From contig JBOHDE010000027.1 in NCBI GenBank assembly GCA_050699035.1, positions 1 to 25,140 on the forward strand: DNA of 25,140 bases, given 5' to 3'. Under the pieces are notes generated by a model. It saw only the letters and a list, made by a program, of their open reading frames with translations. It ran no database searches and was not told where the DNA came from. The number at the start of each line of letters is the position of its first letter. The stretch's first letter is position 1. The position numbers and the translations under genes are program-made. Source of the stretch: WHTB01 sp050699035. Lineage in GTDB: Bacteria; Actinomycetota; Actinomycetes; Propionibacteriales; Nocardioidaceae. This document shows positions 17,538 through 25,140 of this stretch, in pieces.

Positions 17538-19046
17538 TCAGTGGGGACGAAGGGTCGGGAACAGGATCGACTCGCGGATACTGCCGATCCCGGTCAGCAG
17601 CATCATCAGCCGGTCGACGCCGAGACCCACCCCGCCGGCCGGCGGCATGCCGAACTCCATCGCCCGCAGGAAGTCCTCGTCGAGCTCCATCGCCTCGGGG
17701 TCGCCGGCCGCGGCGCGCAGCGACTGCTCGACCAGCCGCTCCCGCTGCAGCACCGGGTCGTTGAGCTCGGAGTACGCCGGTGCCAGCTCGACTCCGTTGA
17801 TGATCAGGTCCCACGCCTCGTTGAGGCCGGGGATGGTGCGATGCGGCTTCGCCAGCGGCTTGGCGGCAGCCGGGTAGTCCTTCACGAACGTCGGCTGGAT
17901 CAGCGTGTCCTCGACCAGCTGCTCGTACAGCTCGACGACGATCTCGGCGCTGCCCCACGCCGGGTTGAGCTCGACGTCATGCCGCTCGGCGTACTTGCGC
18001 AGCGTCGCCGCGTCGGTGTCGGGGTCGACCTGCTCGCCAACGGCCGCCGACACCAGGTCGAGGATCGGCGCCTCCCGCCACTCGCCCTCGAGGTCGATCT
18101 CGGTGCCGTCGTGCGCCGGCACCACGGTCCGCCCGATCGCCCGGGCCGCGTCGACCACCAGCCCGCGGGTCAGCTCCATCATCGTGGTGTAGTCGCCGTA
18201 CGCCTCGTACGCCTCGAGCATCGAGAACTCCGCCGCATGCGTCGAGTCGAGCCCCTCGTTGCGGAACGTGCGACCGATCTCGTACACCTTGTCGATGCCG
18301 CCGATCATCGCCCGCTTCAGGTCCAGCTCGAGGGCGATGCGCAGCAACATCGGCTGGTCGAAGGCGTTGAGGTGGGTACGGAAGGGACGCGCCGCGGCGC
18401 CGCCGTTGGTCAGCTGGAGCACCGGCGTCTCGACCTCGACGTAGCCGCGCGCATCGAGCGTGGAGCGCAGCGACTTGAGCACGGCCGCCTTGGTGCGCAC
18501 GATGTCTCGGGCCGCCGGGCGCACGATCATGTCGACGTAGCGCAGCCGCACCCGGCCCTCGTCGTTGAGCGGCTGATGTTCGTTCGGCAGCGGCCGCAGC
18601 GTCTTGGCGGCCAACTGCCACGACGTGACCTGCACCGACAGCTCACCGCGCCGGCTGGTGACGATCTCGCCCTGGACCGCGAGCAGGTCGCCGATGTCGA
18701 CCAGGTGCTTGAACTCCGCCAGCGACTCCGCGCCGACGTCGGCTTGCGAGAGCATCGCCTGCAGCTCGGTGCCGTCGCCCTCCCGCAGCCGGACGAAGCA
18801 CAGCTTGCCGGTGTTGCGCTGGAAGATCACCCGGCCGGTGACCGCGACCTGCTCACCGGTGCGGGTGTCGGGCTCCAGGCCCGCATCGTCGCAGGCGTCA
18901 CGGATCTGCCGCAGCGTATGTGTACGGGGCACGACCACGGGGTACGGGTTGTCCCCCGCCGCGATCACGCGGTCGCGCTTGTCCCGGCGTACCTGCAGCT
19001 GCTCCGGCAGGTCGTCGGCGTCCTGCGCACCGGGGGTGTCGTTCAT
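17538..19046 (-). CDS. lysS: Lysyl-tRNA synthetase, class II
   Basis: LysS charges tRNA-Lys with lysine. The product has 502 residues, the bacterial class II norm. An OB-fold anticodon-binding domain (about 60-150) contains VAVTGRVIFQRNTGKLCFVRLREG. The catalytic domain shows ETPVLQ, motif 2 EIGRTFRNEG followed by EFSMLEAYEAYGDY, the lysine-pocket segment NGVELAPAYSELNDP, and motif 3 GVGLGVDRLMMLLTG. The histidine-containing segment after motif 2 reads STHAAEFS where many bacterial enzymes have RHNPEFT, an actinobacterial-type variation. It starts 22 bases after the coaX stop codon, so it is probably the last gene of the cofactor operon, as in mycobacteria where coaX and lysS are also close. 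The ribosome-binding site is weak. Confidence 0.97.
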   Translation of the reverse strand: MNDTPGAQDADDLPEQLQVRRDKRDRVIAAGDNPYPVVVPRTHTLRQIRDACDDAGLEPDTRTGEQVAVTGRVIFQRNTGKLCFVRLREGDGTELQAMLSQADVGAESLAEFKHLVDIGDLLAVQGEIVTSRRGELSVQVTSWQLAAKTLRPLPNEHQPLNDEGRVRLRYVDMIVRPAARDIVRTKAAVLKSLRSTLDARGYVEVETPVLQLTNGGAAARPFRTHLNAFDQPMLLRIALELDLKRAMIGGIDKVYEIGRTFRNEGLDSTHAAEFSMLEAYEAYGDYTTMMELTRGLVVDAARAIGRTVVPAHDGTEIDLEGEWREAPILDLVSAAVGEQVDPDTDAATLRKYAERHDVELNPAWGSAEIVVELYEQLVEDTLIQPTFVKDYPAAAKPLAKPHRTIPGLNEAWDLIINGVELAPAYSELNDPVLQRERLVEQSLRAAAGDPEAMELDEDFLRAMEFGMPPAGGVGLGVDRLMMLLTGIGSIRESILFPTLRPH

Positions 19047-19068
19047 GGCGCACCAGCCTACGGCGTGG

Positions 19069-19839
19069 TCAGGCGGTGCGCGCGAACACCATCCGCAGGC
19101 CGATCAGGGTCAGCCACGGCTCGTGCACCAGCGAGGTGCGACACTCCTCCACGGCGAACGGGGCCAGCCCGCCGGTGACGATCACGGTGACGTCGGCGGT
19201 GTCCCAGTGCAGCTCGTCGATCATCCGCGTCACGATGCCGTCGATCTGCGCGGCGAAGCCGTAGACAGCACCGGACTGCAGCGCCTCCACGGTGTTCTTG
19301 GCGACGACCGAGCGCGGTCGCATCAGCTCGACCCGGCGCAGCTGCGCGCCCTTGGCGCCGAGCGCTTCGAGCGACACCTCGATGCCGGGCGCGATGGCGC
19401 CGCCGACGTACTCCCCGCGCGCACTCACGACGTCGAACGTCGTGGCCGTGCCGAGGTCGACGACGATCGCCGGACCCGGGTGCAGGGTGGACGCGGCCAG
19501 GGCGTTGAGGATCCGGTCGGTGCCGACCTCACGCGGGTTGTCCATCAGCACGGGTACGCCGGTGCGTACACCCGGCTCCACGACGACGCTGCGCACCCCG
19601 GCGTAGTGCCGGCTGAGCATCTCCCGCATCTCGTGCAGCACGGTCGGCACGGTCGAGCAGAGCGCCACGCCGTCGATGCCGTCCGCGTGCTGGCCGAGCA
19701 GCCCGGAGAAGACGACCGCCCACTCGTCGGCGGTCCGGCGGTCGAACGTGCCGACCCGCCAGTGCTCGGCGATCAGGTCACCGTCGAACAGGCCGAACAC
19801 GGTATGGGTGTTGCCGACATCGATGCACAGCAGGGTCAT
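19069..19839 (-). CDS. coaX: Type III pantothenate kinase
   Basis: CoaX phosphorylates pantothenate, the first step of coenzyme A synthesis; this class is not inhibited by CoA and needs a monovalent cation. The product has 256 residues. The ASKHA-fold motifs are intact: phosphate-binding IDVGNTHTVFGLF (6-18), the dimer-interface/pantothenate motif DNPREVGTDR (about 99-108), and DLGTATTFDVV (about 128-138) followed by GGAIAPGIE. ATG 19839 overlaps the nadC stop (ATGA). It acts directly after PanC/PanD in the pathway, matching the operon. Confidence 0.97.
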   Translation of the reverse strand: MTLLCIDVGNTHTVFGLFDGDLIAEHWRVGTFDRRTADEWAVVFSGLLGQHADGIDGVALCSTVPTVLHEMREMLSRHYAGVRSVVVEPGVRTGVPVLMDNPREVGTDRILNALAASTLHPGPAIVVDLGTATTFDVVSARGEYVGGAIAPGIEVSLEALGAKGAQLRRVELMRPRSVVAKNTVEALQSGAVYGFAAQIDGIVTRMIDELHWDTADVTVIVTGGLAPFAVEECRTSLVHEPWLTLIGLRMVFARTA

Positions 19840-20717
19840 GGCTGGGACCGCAGGTCGAAGGCCAGGTCGAGCACCGGCGCGGAATGCGTCAGCGCACCCA
19901 CGGCGAGGAAGTCGACCCCGGTCTCCGCGACCGTCGCCGCGACGTCGAGCGTCAGACCGCCGCTGGCCTCCAGCTCGGCCCGGCCGGCCACGACCGCGAC
20001 CGCCTCCCGCATCAGGTCGGGCGCCATGTTGTCCAGCAGGATGGACTCCGCGCCGGCGTCGAGCAGTGGCTCGAGCTGGTCGAGCCGGGTGACCTCGACC
20101 TGCACCGGCAGGTCCGGGAACGCCTTGCGCACCGACGTGAACGCCTCGGCCGCCCCGCCGGCCGCGAGGAGGTGGTTGTCCTTGATCAGCGCCTGGTCCG
20201 ACAGCGACCGGCGGTGGTTGGTGCCGCCGCCGCAGCGGACGGCGTACTTCTCCAGCGACCGCATCAGCGGCGTGGTCTTGCGGGTGTCGCGGACCCGTGC
20301 CTTGGTGTGCTGGACGGCGTCAGCCCAACGGCGGGTGAGGGTCGCGACCCCCGACAGGTGACAGCAGAAGTTCAACGCCGTGCGCTCGGCCGTGAGCAGT
20401 GCCCGGGTCGGCCCCTCCACGCTCAGGACGACGTCGCCCGCGCCGACCTGGGTGCCGTCGAAGACCCGGCGCTCGACCTCGGCCGCCCCGGCCATCCGCA
20501 TCGCGACCTCGGCCACCAGCAGGCCGGCGACCACGCCGTCGGCACGTGCTACCAGGTCACCCCGGACCCGCTGGTCCGCAGGGATCGTCGCCTCGGTCGT
20601 CACGTCGACCCCGCCGTCGAGGTCCTCCTCGAGCGTCGCCGCCACCAGGTCGGACACACTCACCGGGTCGAGCCCGGCCTGGGTGAGCAACGTCGACAGG
20701 TCGTCGGGCAAGGTCAT
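19836..20717 (-). CDS. nadC: Nicotinate-nucleotide pyrophosphorylase (carboxylating)
   Basis: NadC (quinolinate phosphoribosyltransferase) converts quinolinate and PRPP into nicotinate mononucleotide in de novo NAD synthesis. The product has 293 residues. Diagnostic motifs: GVDVTTEATIP (36-46), ALNFCCHLSGVAT (114-126), substrate-binding RDTRKTTP (143-150), GGGTNHR (163-169), EVTRLDQL, ILLDNM and LEASGGL. ATG 20717 overlaps the nadB stop (ATGA) and has GGGGGGA eight bases upstream. Its end overlaps coaX, so translation is chained along the operon. Confidence 0.97.
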   Translation of the reverse strand: MTLPDDLSTLLTQAGLDPVSVSDLVAATLEEDLDGGVDVTTEATIPADQRVRGDLVARADGVVAGLLVAEVAMRMAGAAEVERRVFDGTQVGAGDVVLSVEGPTRALLTAERTALNFCCHLSGVATLTRRWADAVQHTKARVRDTRKTTPLMRSLEKYAVRCGGGTNHRRSLSDQALIKDNHLLAAGGAAEAFTSVRKAFPDLPVQVEVTRLDQLEPLLDAGAESILLDNMAPDLMREAVAVVAGRAELEASGGLTLDVAATVAETGVDFLAVGALTHSAPVLDLAFDLRSQP

Positions 20718-22399
20718 GCGTTCGTCCCCCCGGGTGGTGGCGTCGACCGGGTGTACGCCACCCGCAGCCGGCCGTCGGATTCCATCGTGGTGTCCAGGTG
20801 ACCGGCCCAGTCGTCGGCGGTCTCCGGGAAGTCCTCGCGCCAGTGCGAGCCGCGCGTCTCCTCGCGCGCCTGCGCGGCCAGCAGCAGCGCAGTGCTGACG
20901 GTGGCGAGGTTGGTGGCCTCCCAGGCCTCCGTACACGGGGTCGACTGCGAGTCGGCGGACAGCTTGGCGACGGCGCCGAGTGTGCGGGCGAGCCCGTCGC
21001 GGTCACGCATCACCCCGGCGTCCTCGCTCATCCGGTGCTGCAGCTCGGCGACGACGGCCGGGTCGACCAGTCCGGGGGTACGCCGCTCGGCGGCGGGCTC
21101 GCAGCGCTCGGGAAGGGCGCGCGCGAGGTCGGCCGCGATCCGGCGACCGAAGACGAGACCCTCGAGCAGTGAGTTCGAGGCCAGCCGGTTGGCGCCGTGC
21201 ACGCCGGAGCAGGCCACCTCGCCGCAGGCGTACAACCCGGGCACCGTGGTGCGTCCGTCCAGGTCGGTCGCGACGCCACCCGACGCGTAGTGGCACGCCG
21301 GAGCGACCGGGATCAGCTCGGTCACCGGGTCGATGCCATGCTCCCGGCAGGAGGCGAGAATGGTCGGGAACCGCTCGGTCCACTTCTGCTCGCCGAAGGC
21401 GCGGGCGTCGAGCCACATGTGCTGGGTGCCGGTCTCCCGCATCCGTCGAGTGATCGCCTTGGCGACGACGTCGCGCGGTGCGAGGTCGGCGAGCTCGTGC
21501 TGGCCCTGCATGAACCGTCGGCCGTCGTGGTCGACGAGGAACGCACCCTCGCCGCGTACGGCCTCCGACACCAGCGGCTGCTGACCACGCGAGTCGTCGC
21601 CGAGCCACATCACGGTGGGGTGGAACTGCACGAACTCCACGTCGCGCAAGGTGGCGCCGGCGCGCAGCGCCAAGGCCATCCCGTCACCGGTCGAGACACT
21701 GGGGTTGGTCGTGGCGTCGAAGACCTGGCCCATGCCGCCACTGGCGAGGATGACGGCGCGGCAACGGACCGCGCCCACGCCGTCGCGCTGGCCCTCGCCC
21801 ATCACGTGCAGCGTCGCCCCGGCGACCGCGCCGTCGTCACCGAGCAGCAGGTCGAGGACCAGGGCATGCTCGACGACCTCGACGTCGGGCGCGCGGTGGA
21901 CGGCCGCGACCAGGGCGCGCTGGATCTCCGCGCCGGTCGCGTCGCCGCCCGCATGCACGATCCGGTTGCGGTGGTGGCCGCCCTCGCGGGTCAGCTTCAG
22001 GGCACCGGACTCGGCCATGTCGAACCGGGTGCCGAGGTCGATCAGCTCCTGCAGGGCGTCGGGGCCCTCGGTCACCAGCGTGCGTACGGCTGCCTCGTCG
22101 CAGAGCCCGGCGCCGGCGACCATGGTGTCGGCGAGGTGCTGGTCCGGGGAGTCACCCGGCCCGATGGCGGCCGCGATGCCACCTTGCGCCCAGCGGGTGG
22201 AGCCGGCCGACAGGTTGTCCTTGGTGACGACCAGGACGCTGCCCAGCTCACGGGCTCGCAACGCGGCGGTGAGCCCCGCGATCCCCGAGCCGACGACGAT
22301 GATGTCGGCGTACGTCGACCAGCCCGCGGCGGCCGACCGGAGCAGCAGCGGCAGCGGGGCGGGCGTGCCGTCAGCCGGCCGGTCCTGGGTGGAGGTCAC
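20714..22399 (-). CDS. nadB: L-aspartate oxidase
   Basis: NadB oxidises L-aspartate to iminoaspartate with FAD, the first de novo NAD step. The product has 561 residues. FAD-binding GSGIAG is at 37-42, with SAGSTRWAQGGIAAA close behind. Active-site segments match the succinate dehydrogenase/aspartate oxidase family: VEFVQFHPT, EAVRGEGAFLV, and HYASGGVATDLDGRTTVPGLYACGE followed by GANRLASNSLLEGLVFG. The GTG start overlaps the panD stop (GTGA) and no ribosome-binding site is visible, so it depends on coupling. NadA, the partner that consumes the unstable iminoaspartate, is not in the window. Confidence 0.96.
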   Translation of the reverse strand: MTSTQDRPADGTPAPLPLLLRSAAAGWSTYADIIVVGSGIAGLTAALRARELGSVLVVTKDNLSAGSTRWAQGGIAAAIGPGDSPDQHLADTMVAGAGLCDEAAVRTLVTEGPDALQELIDLGTRFDMAESGALKLTREGGHHRNRIVHAGGDATGAEIQRALVAAVHRAPDVEVVEHALVLDLLLGDDGAVAGATLHVMGEGQRDGVGAVRCRAVILASGGMGQVFDATTNPSVSTGDGMALALRAGATLRDVEFVQFHPTVMWLGDDSRGQQPLVSEAVRGEGAFLVDHDGRRFMQGQHELADLAPRDVVAKAITRRMRETGTQHMWLDARAFGEQKWTERFPTILASCREHGIDPVTELIPVAPACHYASGGVATDLDGRTTVPGLYACGEVACSGVHGANRLASNSLLEGLVFGRRIAADLARALPERCEPAAERRTPGLVDPAVVAELQHRMSEDAGVMRDRDGLARTLGAVAKLSADSQSTPCTEAWEATNLATVSTALLLAAQAREETRGSHWREDFPETADDWAGHLDTTMESDGRLRVAYTRSTPPPGGTNA

Positions 22400-22836
22400 C
22401 CGCGGAGGCTATCGGCGCCGGTGTCGCCGCGCACCAGGCGCATCCCGCCGGCCATCCCCGGGACGACCTCGGCCGGGTCGCTGCCGGTGCCGATCACCTT
22501 GTTGTCGGCATCGACGAACACCACGCTCGGCTCGAACGTGCGGGCCTCGGCGGTCTCCATCTGCGCGTACGCGATCAGGATAACGATGTCGCCGGGATGC
22601 ACCAGCCGGGCGGCCGCGCCGTTGATGCCGATGACTCCCGAGCCGCGCTCGCCGGCGATCGTGTAGGTCTCGAGCCGGCTGCCGTTGGTGACGTCGACGA
22701 TGTGCACGAGCTCGCCCGGCAGCAGGTCGGCCGCGTCCAGCAGGTCAGCGTCGACGGTCACCGAGCCCACGTAGTGCAGGTCGGCCTGCGTCACGGTGGC
22801 GCGGTGGATCTTGCTCTTCATCATGGTTCGTTGCAT
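22396..22836 (-). CDS. panD: Aspartate 1-decarboxylase (pyruvoyl enzyme)
   Basis: PanD decarboxylates aspartate to beta-alanine for pantothenate. From ATG 22836 the product has 146 residues, and the self-cleavage pair falls at Gly24-Ser25 (HYVGSVTV), exactly the canonical position; Ser25 becomes the pyruvoyl cofactor. Other conserved parts are MKSKIHRATVTQADL and ERGSGVIGINGAAARLVHPGD. GGAG five bases upstream supports this start over an in-frame GTG at 22842. It begins 44 bases after panC and its stop overlaps nadB. Confidence 0.97.
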   Translation of the reverse strand: MQRTMMKSKIHRATVTQADLHYVGSVTVDADLLDAADLLPGELVHIVDVTNGSRLETYTIAGERGSGVIGINGAAARLVHPGDIVILIAYAQMETAEARTFEPSVVFVDADNKVIGTGSDPAEVVPGMAGGMRLVRGDTGADSLRG

Positions 22837-22880
22837 GGTCACTCCGGTGTGTCAGTCCAGGGCGCTGCCGGGTCCCGGCG

Positions 22881-23729
22881 TCAGCCGCTCGTGGTCAGCA
22901 CGAGGGGCAGGTTGTCGATCAGTCGGGTGGTGCCGACTCGGCCGGCGACCAGCAGCCGCGCCTCGCCGGACTCGGGCGCGGGCGCGAGGTCGGGCGTCCG
23001 CAGGGCCAGGTAGTCGACGTCAAGGCCGGTGGCCGCGTCGAGGACCGCCTGCGCGGCGGCGAGCACGTCGGCGGCGGTGCCCCCGGCCTGCGCACCGGCC
23101 TGCAGTGCCCGCGACAGGGCAAGCGCGGTCGCGCGGTCGGCCTTGCTGAGGTAGCGGTTGCGCGATGACAACGCGAGCCCGTCGGCCTCGCGTACGGTCT
23201 CGCCGCCGACGACGTCGACGTCCAGGCAGAGGTCGGTCACCATCCGCCGGATCAGCACCAGCTGCTGGTAGTCCTTCTGCCCGAACACCGCGACATCCGG
23301 CCGGACCAGCCCGAACAGCTTGGCCACGACGGTCAGCACGCCGGCGAAGTGGGTCGGCCGCACGGCACCCTCGAGGTCTCCGCCCAGCGGTCCCGGGTCG
23401 ATGGTCACCTGCGTCTCGCCGCCGGGGTAGATCTCGTCGACAACCGGCGTGAAGACCGCGTCGGCACCGGCCTGCGCACAGACGGCGAGGTCGGCCTCCA
23501 GGCTGCGGGGGTAGCGCTCGAAGTCCTCACCCGGGCCGAACTGCGTGGGGTTGACGAAGATCGACACGACCACCTTCGAGCCGCGCAGGCGAGCCTCGTG
23601 CAGCAGCGCGAGATGGCCGTCGTGCAGGGCGCCCATCGTGGGTACGAGGACGATCCGCTGCTCGGACCCGGCGTCGTCCTTGAGCGCGGTGCCCAGCTCG
23701 TCGCGGGTGCGGGCGACGGTCGGCGTCAT
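22881..23729 (-). CDS. panC: Pantothenate synthetase
   Basis: PanC joins pantoate and beta-alanine using ATP to make pantothenate. The product has 282 residues. Cytidylyltransferase-type signatures are complete: PTMGALHDGHLALL (30-43, the HIGH-like ATP site), FVNPTQFGPGEDFERYPR (58-75), FGQKDYQQL (about 149-157) and LSSRNRYLS. ATG 23729 overlaps the stop of the upstream dehydrogenase gene as ATGA. It is paired with panD as usual in actinobacteria. Confidence 0.97.
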   Translation of the reverse strand: MTPTVARTRDELGTALKDDAGSEQRIVLVPTMGALHDGHLALLHEARLRGSKVVVSIFVNPTQFGPGEDFERYPRSLEADLAVCAQAGADAVFTPVVDEIYPGGETQVTIDPGPLGGDLEGAVRPTHFAGVLTVVAKLFGLVRPDVAVFGQKDYQQLVLIRRMVTDLCLDVDVVGGETVREADGLALSSRNRYLSKADRATALALSRALQAGAQAGGTAADVLAAAQAVLDAATGLDVDYLALRTPDLAPAPESGEARLLVAGRVGTTRLIDNLPLVLTTSG

Positions 23730-24604
23730 GACCCGGCCTGCACCAGCGCGTCGTCGAGCAGCGCCACGATCGCGCGGGCCCGGTCGAGCTGCAGGCGACC
23801 GTCGAGGACCGCGTGGCCGGCGGTGGCCCGGCCCATCGCGAGGTAGCTCGCCAGCGCCTCCGGCGACGTGTCCGCGAGCGTCGCGAGGTGCGCGCGCACC
23901 GTGTCGACGTCGCCGCGCACGATCGGGCCGGTGAGGGCGGCGTCGCCGTACTCGAGGCTGTTGTCGAGGGCGGCCTGCAGCAGCGGCCGGAGCGTGGACG
24001 CGGGGTCGGCCGCGCCGCTGGCCCGCAGGAGGTCCATGGACTGGCTGACCAAGGTCACCAGGTGGTTAGCACCGTGGGCGAGGGCCGCGTGGTAGAGCAC
24101 CCGCTGGTTCTCGTCGACCCAGTTGGTGCGGCCGCCGAGGTCGGCGACCAAGGCCTCGACCGTCGGCCGGACGTCGGCGGCCGCCGTGCACCCGAACACC
24201 GTGCCCGGCAGGTGGGCGAGGTCGAGGTCGGTGCCGGTGAACGTCATGGCCGGGTGCATGGCAGCGACCCGCGCGCCTCTGCGGGCGGCTGGGGCGAGCA
24301 CGCCGGCGCCGTGGCGGCCGCTGGTGTGCACGACGTACTGACCGCTGCGGATCGCGCCGGAGGCCGCGAGCATGGTGACGACGTTGCTCAACACGTCGTC
24401 GGGGACGGTGAGCAGCAGGATGTCCGCGGCCCTGGCGACATCGGTGGGCTTGCCCACCGGGACTCCCGGCAGCAGCGTCTCGATCCGGGTGCGGGATGCA
24501 TCGGACTCACCGCCGACGGCGGCAATGGTGTGGCCTGCCGTCCGGAGTGCGGCGGCTAGGACTGCGCCGACTCGACCGGCGCCGATCACCCCGATGTGGG
24601 CCAT
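23726..24604 (-). CDS. Rossmann-fold DUF2520 oxidoreductase, possible ketopantoate reductase
   Basis: The product has 292 residues. The NAD(P)-binding Rossmann domain starts at once with IGVIGAGRVGAVLAAAL. The second half is the all-helical DUF2520 domain, with MHPAMTFTG at its boundary and YHAALAHGANHLVTL (NADP-dehydrogenase-like dimer region). The same family gene precedes panC in mycobacteria (Rv3603c position). A DUF2520-type protein called PanG has been reported as an alternative ketopantoate reductase, from memory. Because its stop overlaps the panC start by 4 bases, I infer it makes pantoate for PanC; this is not proven by sequence. ATG 24604 follows AGGCGAGG. It is the first gene of the cofactor operon. 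Confidence 0.9.
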   Translation of the reverse strand: MAHIGVIGAGRVGAVLAAALRTAGHTIAAVGGESDASRTRIETLLPGVPVGKPTDVARAADILLLTVPDDVLSNVVTMLAASGAIRSGQYVVHTSGRHGAGVLAPAARRGARVAAMHPAMTFTGTDLDLAHLPGTVFGCTAAADVRPTVEALVADLGGRTNWVDENQRVLYHAALAHGANHLVTLVSQSMDLLRASGAADPASTLRPLLQAALDNSLEYGDAALTGPIVRGDVDTVRAHLATLADTSPEALASYLAMGRATAGHAVLDGRLQLDRARAIVALLDDALVQAGS

Positions 24605-24626
24605 GTGCCTCGCCTTTCGTTCCAGT

Positions 24627-24638
24627 CCCCGATCGGGG
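24627..24638. promoter_or_regulatory. 12-bp perfect palindrome in the cofactor-operon leader
   Basis: CCCCGATCGGGG is centred about 28 bases upstream of the first start codon of the operon. It could be an operator or leader element. I could not identify -35/-10 hexamers; TTGTCA and TAGGCT occur upstream but too close together. Confidence 0.35.
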
Positions 24639-24747
24639 TACCGGACGGTGCTGGCTGTCGTGGCTTTCGCGTGCATGACCAGCCTAGAGGTGACAACAAC
24701 GAGGCGGCACGCGTGCTTCCCGTGGCCCTTCTCACACCACCCGCCCA

Positions 24748-24770
24748 CTCGCGCCGAGGTTGCGCGAATG
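24748..24770 (-). repeat. 23-bp unit, inverted, full-length
   Basis: Its complement begins CATTCGCGCAAC and ends CTCGGCGCGAG, one base from the copies at 1308, 1391 and 9959. It lies upstream of the cofactor operon. Confidence 0.8.
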
Positions 24771-24822
24771 TTCGGACTCCTGGGAAGAAATGAACCGACG
24801 ATCGCCCTTACGGTTCCGGTCG

Positions 24823-24872
24823 GTCGCGTGTCATGTGGCGGGCCTGACGTCGCCGGGCCGATGACACGCGAC
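24823..24872. repeat. Conserved-arm hairpin, copy 2
   Basis: GTCGCGTGTCAT (24823-24834) and ATGACACGCGAC (24861-24872) are perfectly complementary 12-base arms around a 26-base loop. The arms match the hairpin at 6470-6515, but the loops show no clear similarity. As there, a 23-bp unit precedes it. Confidence 0.8.
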
Positions 24873-24919
24873 TGTGAAAGGGCGGTGACCGGGTGCCTGC
24901 GGCCGGACCCGTCTGCATT

Positions 24920-25127
24920 CTGCGGACACCTGTCGGCAGACGACGACCCGGACCGAACTCGGCGTGCCTGGGCGACTTCACCCCTCGAACCGCCACTTTC
25001 GGCCCCGATTCCGGGCTCAGAATGTCGGTTCGGAGGGTGACGTCGTGGCCGGCGGGCACAGGCAACCCATTTCCGGACCCGGGTGCGACGCCAGCCCCCG
25101 AATACTCGCGTCGAGGTTGCGCGTATG
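24920..25127. repeat. Long dispersed repeat, copy 2
   Basis: Same orientation and order as copy 1 at 6245-6454. The internal inverted repeat is CCTCGAACCG (24983-24992) with CGGTTCGGAGG (25026-25036). It ends in an inverted 23-bp unit at 25105-25127 whose complement is CATACGCGCAAC then CTCGACGCGAG. The last bases of the window, CATAAGCGC at 25132-25140, look like the start of another unit in the opposite orientation, as at 9927. Confidence 0.85.
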
Positions 25128-25140
25128 CAGACATAAGCGC

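Larger units (their letters stand above)
24605..25140. other. 536-base stretch without a convincing gene, to the window edge
   Basis: The first 130 bases are the leader and promoter region of the DUF2520/panC operon. The rest (from 24748) is filled by repeats: an inverted 23-bp unit, a conserved-arm hairpin, the second long repeat and a unit cut by the window edge. The frames open here differ between repeat copies and have no ribosome-binding sites. Confidence 0.6.

Overview
The window is high-GC, tightly packed actinobacterial chromosome. Lsr2, a ClpC1-type ClpC, actinobacterial DisA and a MutY lacking a NUDIX tail all point to Actinomycetota. Several starts are GTG or TTG, and genes often overlap by 4 bases. 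The order disA / mutY / clpC / lsr2 / lysS / coaX / panD / panC / DUF2520 gene is the conserved block known from mycobacteria and streptomycetes. A Propionibacteriales-like (Nocardioidaceae-like) source is my guess; genus cannot be fixed from this sequence.

Layout. At 1-5982 most genes are on the + strand: the tail of a coiled-coil protein, disA (c-di-AMP synthase), a membrane-anchored cysteine-containing protein on the - strand, mutY, a secreted proteinase K-like S8 protease with its own promoter and strong terminator, and a HAF-repeat-like protein. From 6597 to 24604 every gene is on the - strand. In transcription order these are: a vitamin/cofactor operon (DUF2520 dehydrogenase, panC, panD, nadB, nadC, coaX) running into lysS; a dipeptide-type ABC transporter (binding protein, two permeases, two ATPases) ending in a gamma-glutamyltransferase-like gene; then lsr2 and clpC.

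The cofactor operon makes pantothenate (PanC, PanD), phosphorylates it (CoaX) and makes NAD precursors from aspartate (NadB, NadC). PanD and NadB both draw on aspartate; nadA is not here. The ABC operon starts from its own promoter region, which carries a tandem 13-bp direct repeat. Because the last gene encodes a cytoplasmic Ntn hydrolase of the gamma-glutamyltransferase family, I infer import and hydrolysis of gamma-glutamyl peptides such as glutathione. This operon sits between lysS and lsr2, which are adjacent in mycobacteria.

The most unusual content is in the gaps. A 23-bp GC-rich unit (starts CATACGCGCAAC, ends CTCGGCGCGAG) occurs about ten times in both orientations, only in four intergenic spaces (1301-1440, 6430-6454, 9927-10120, 24748-25140). 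It is the terminal part of a ~210-bp dispersed repeat with two good copies (6245-6454, 24920-25127) and one degraded inverted copy (9959-10058). Near two of the units there is a hairpin with conserved arms GTCGCGTGTCAT / ATGACACGCGAC and unrelated loops. Together these look like a REP/BIME- or MITE-like non-autonomous repeat family that I cannot assign to a known one. No tRNA, rRNA, CRISPR array, insertion-sequence transposase or prophage gene is visible.
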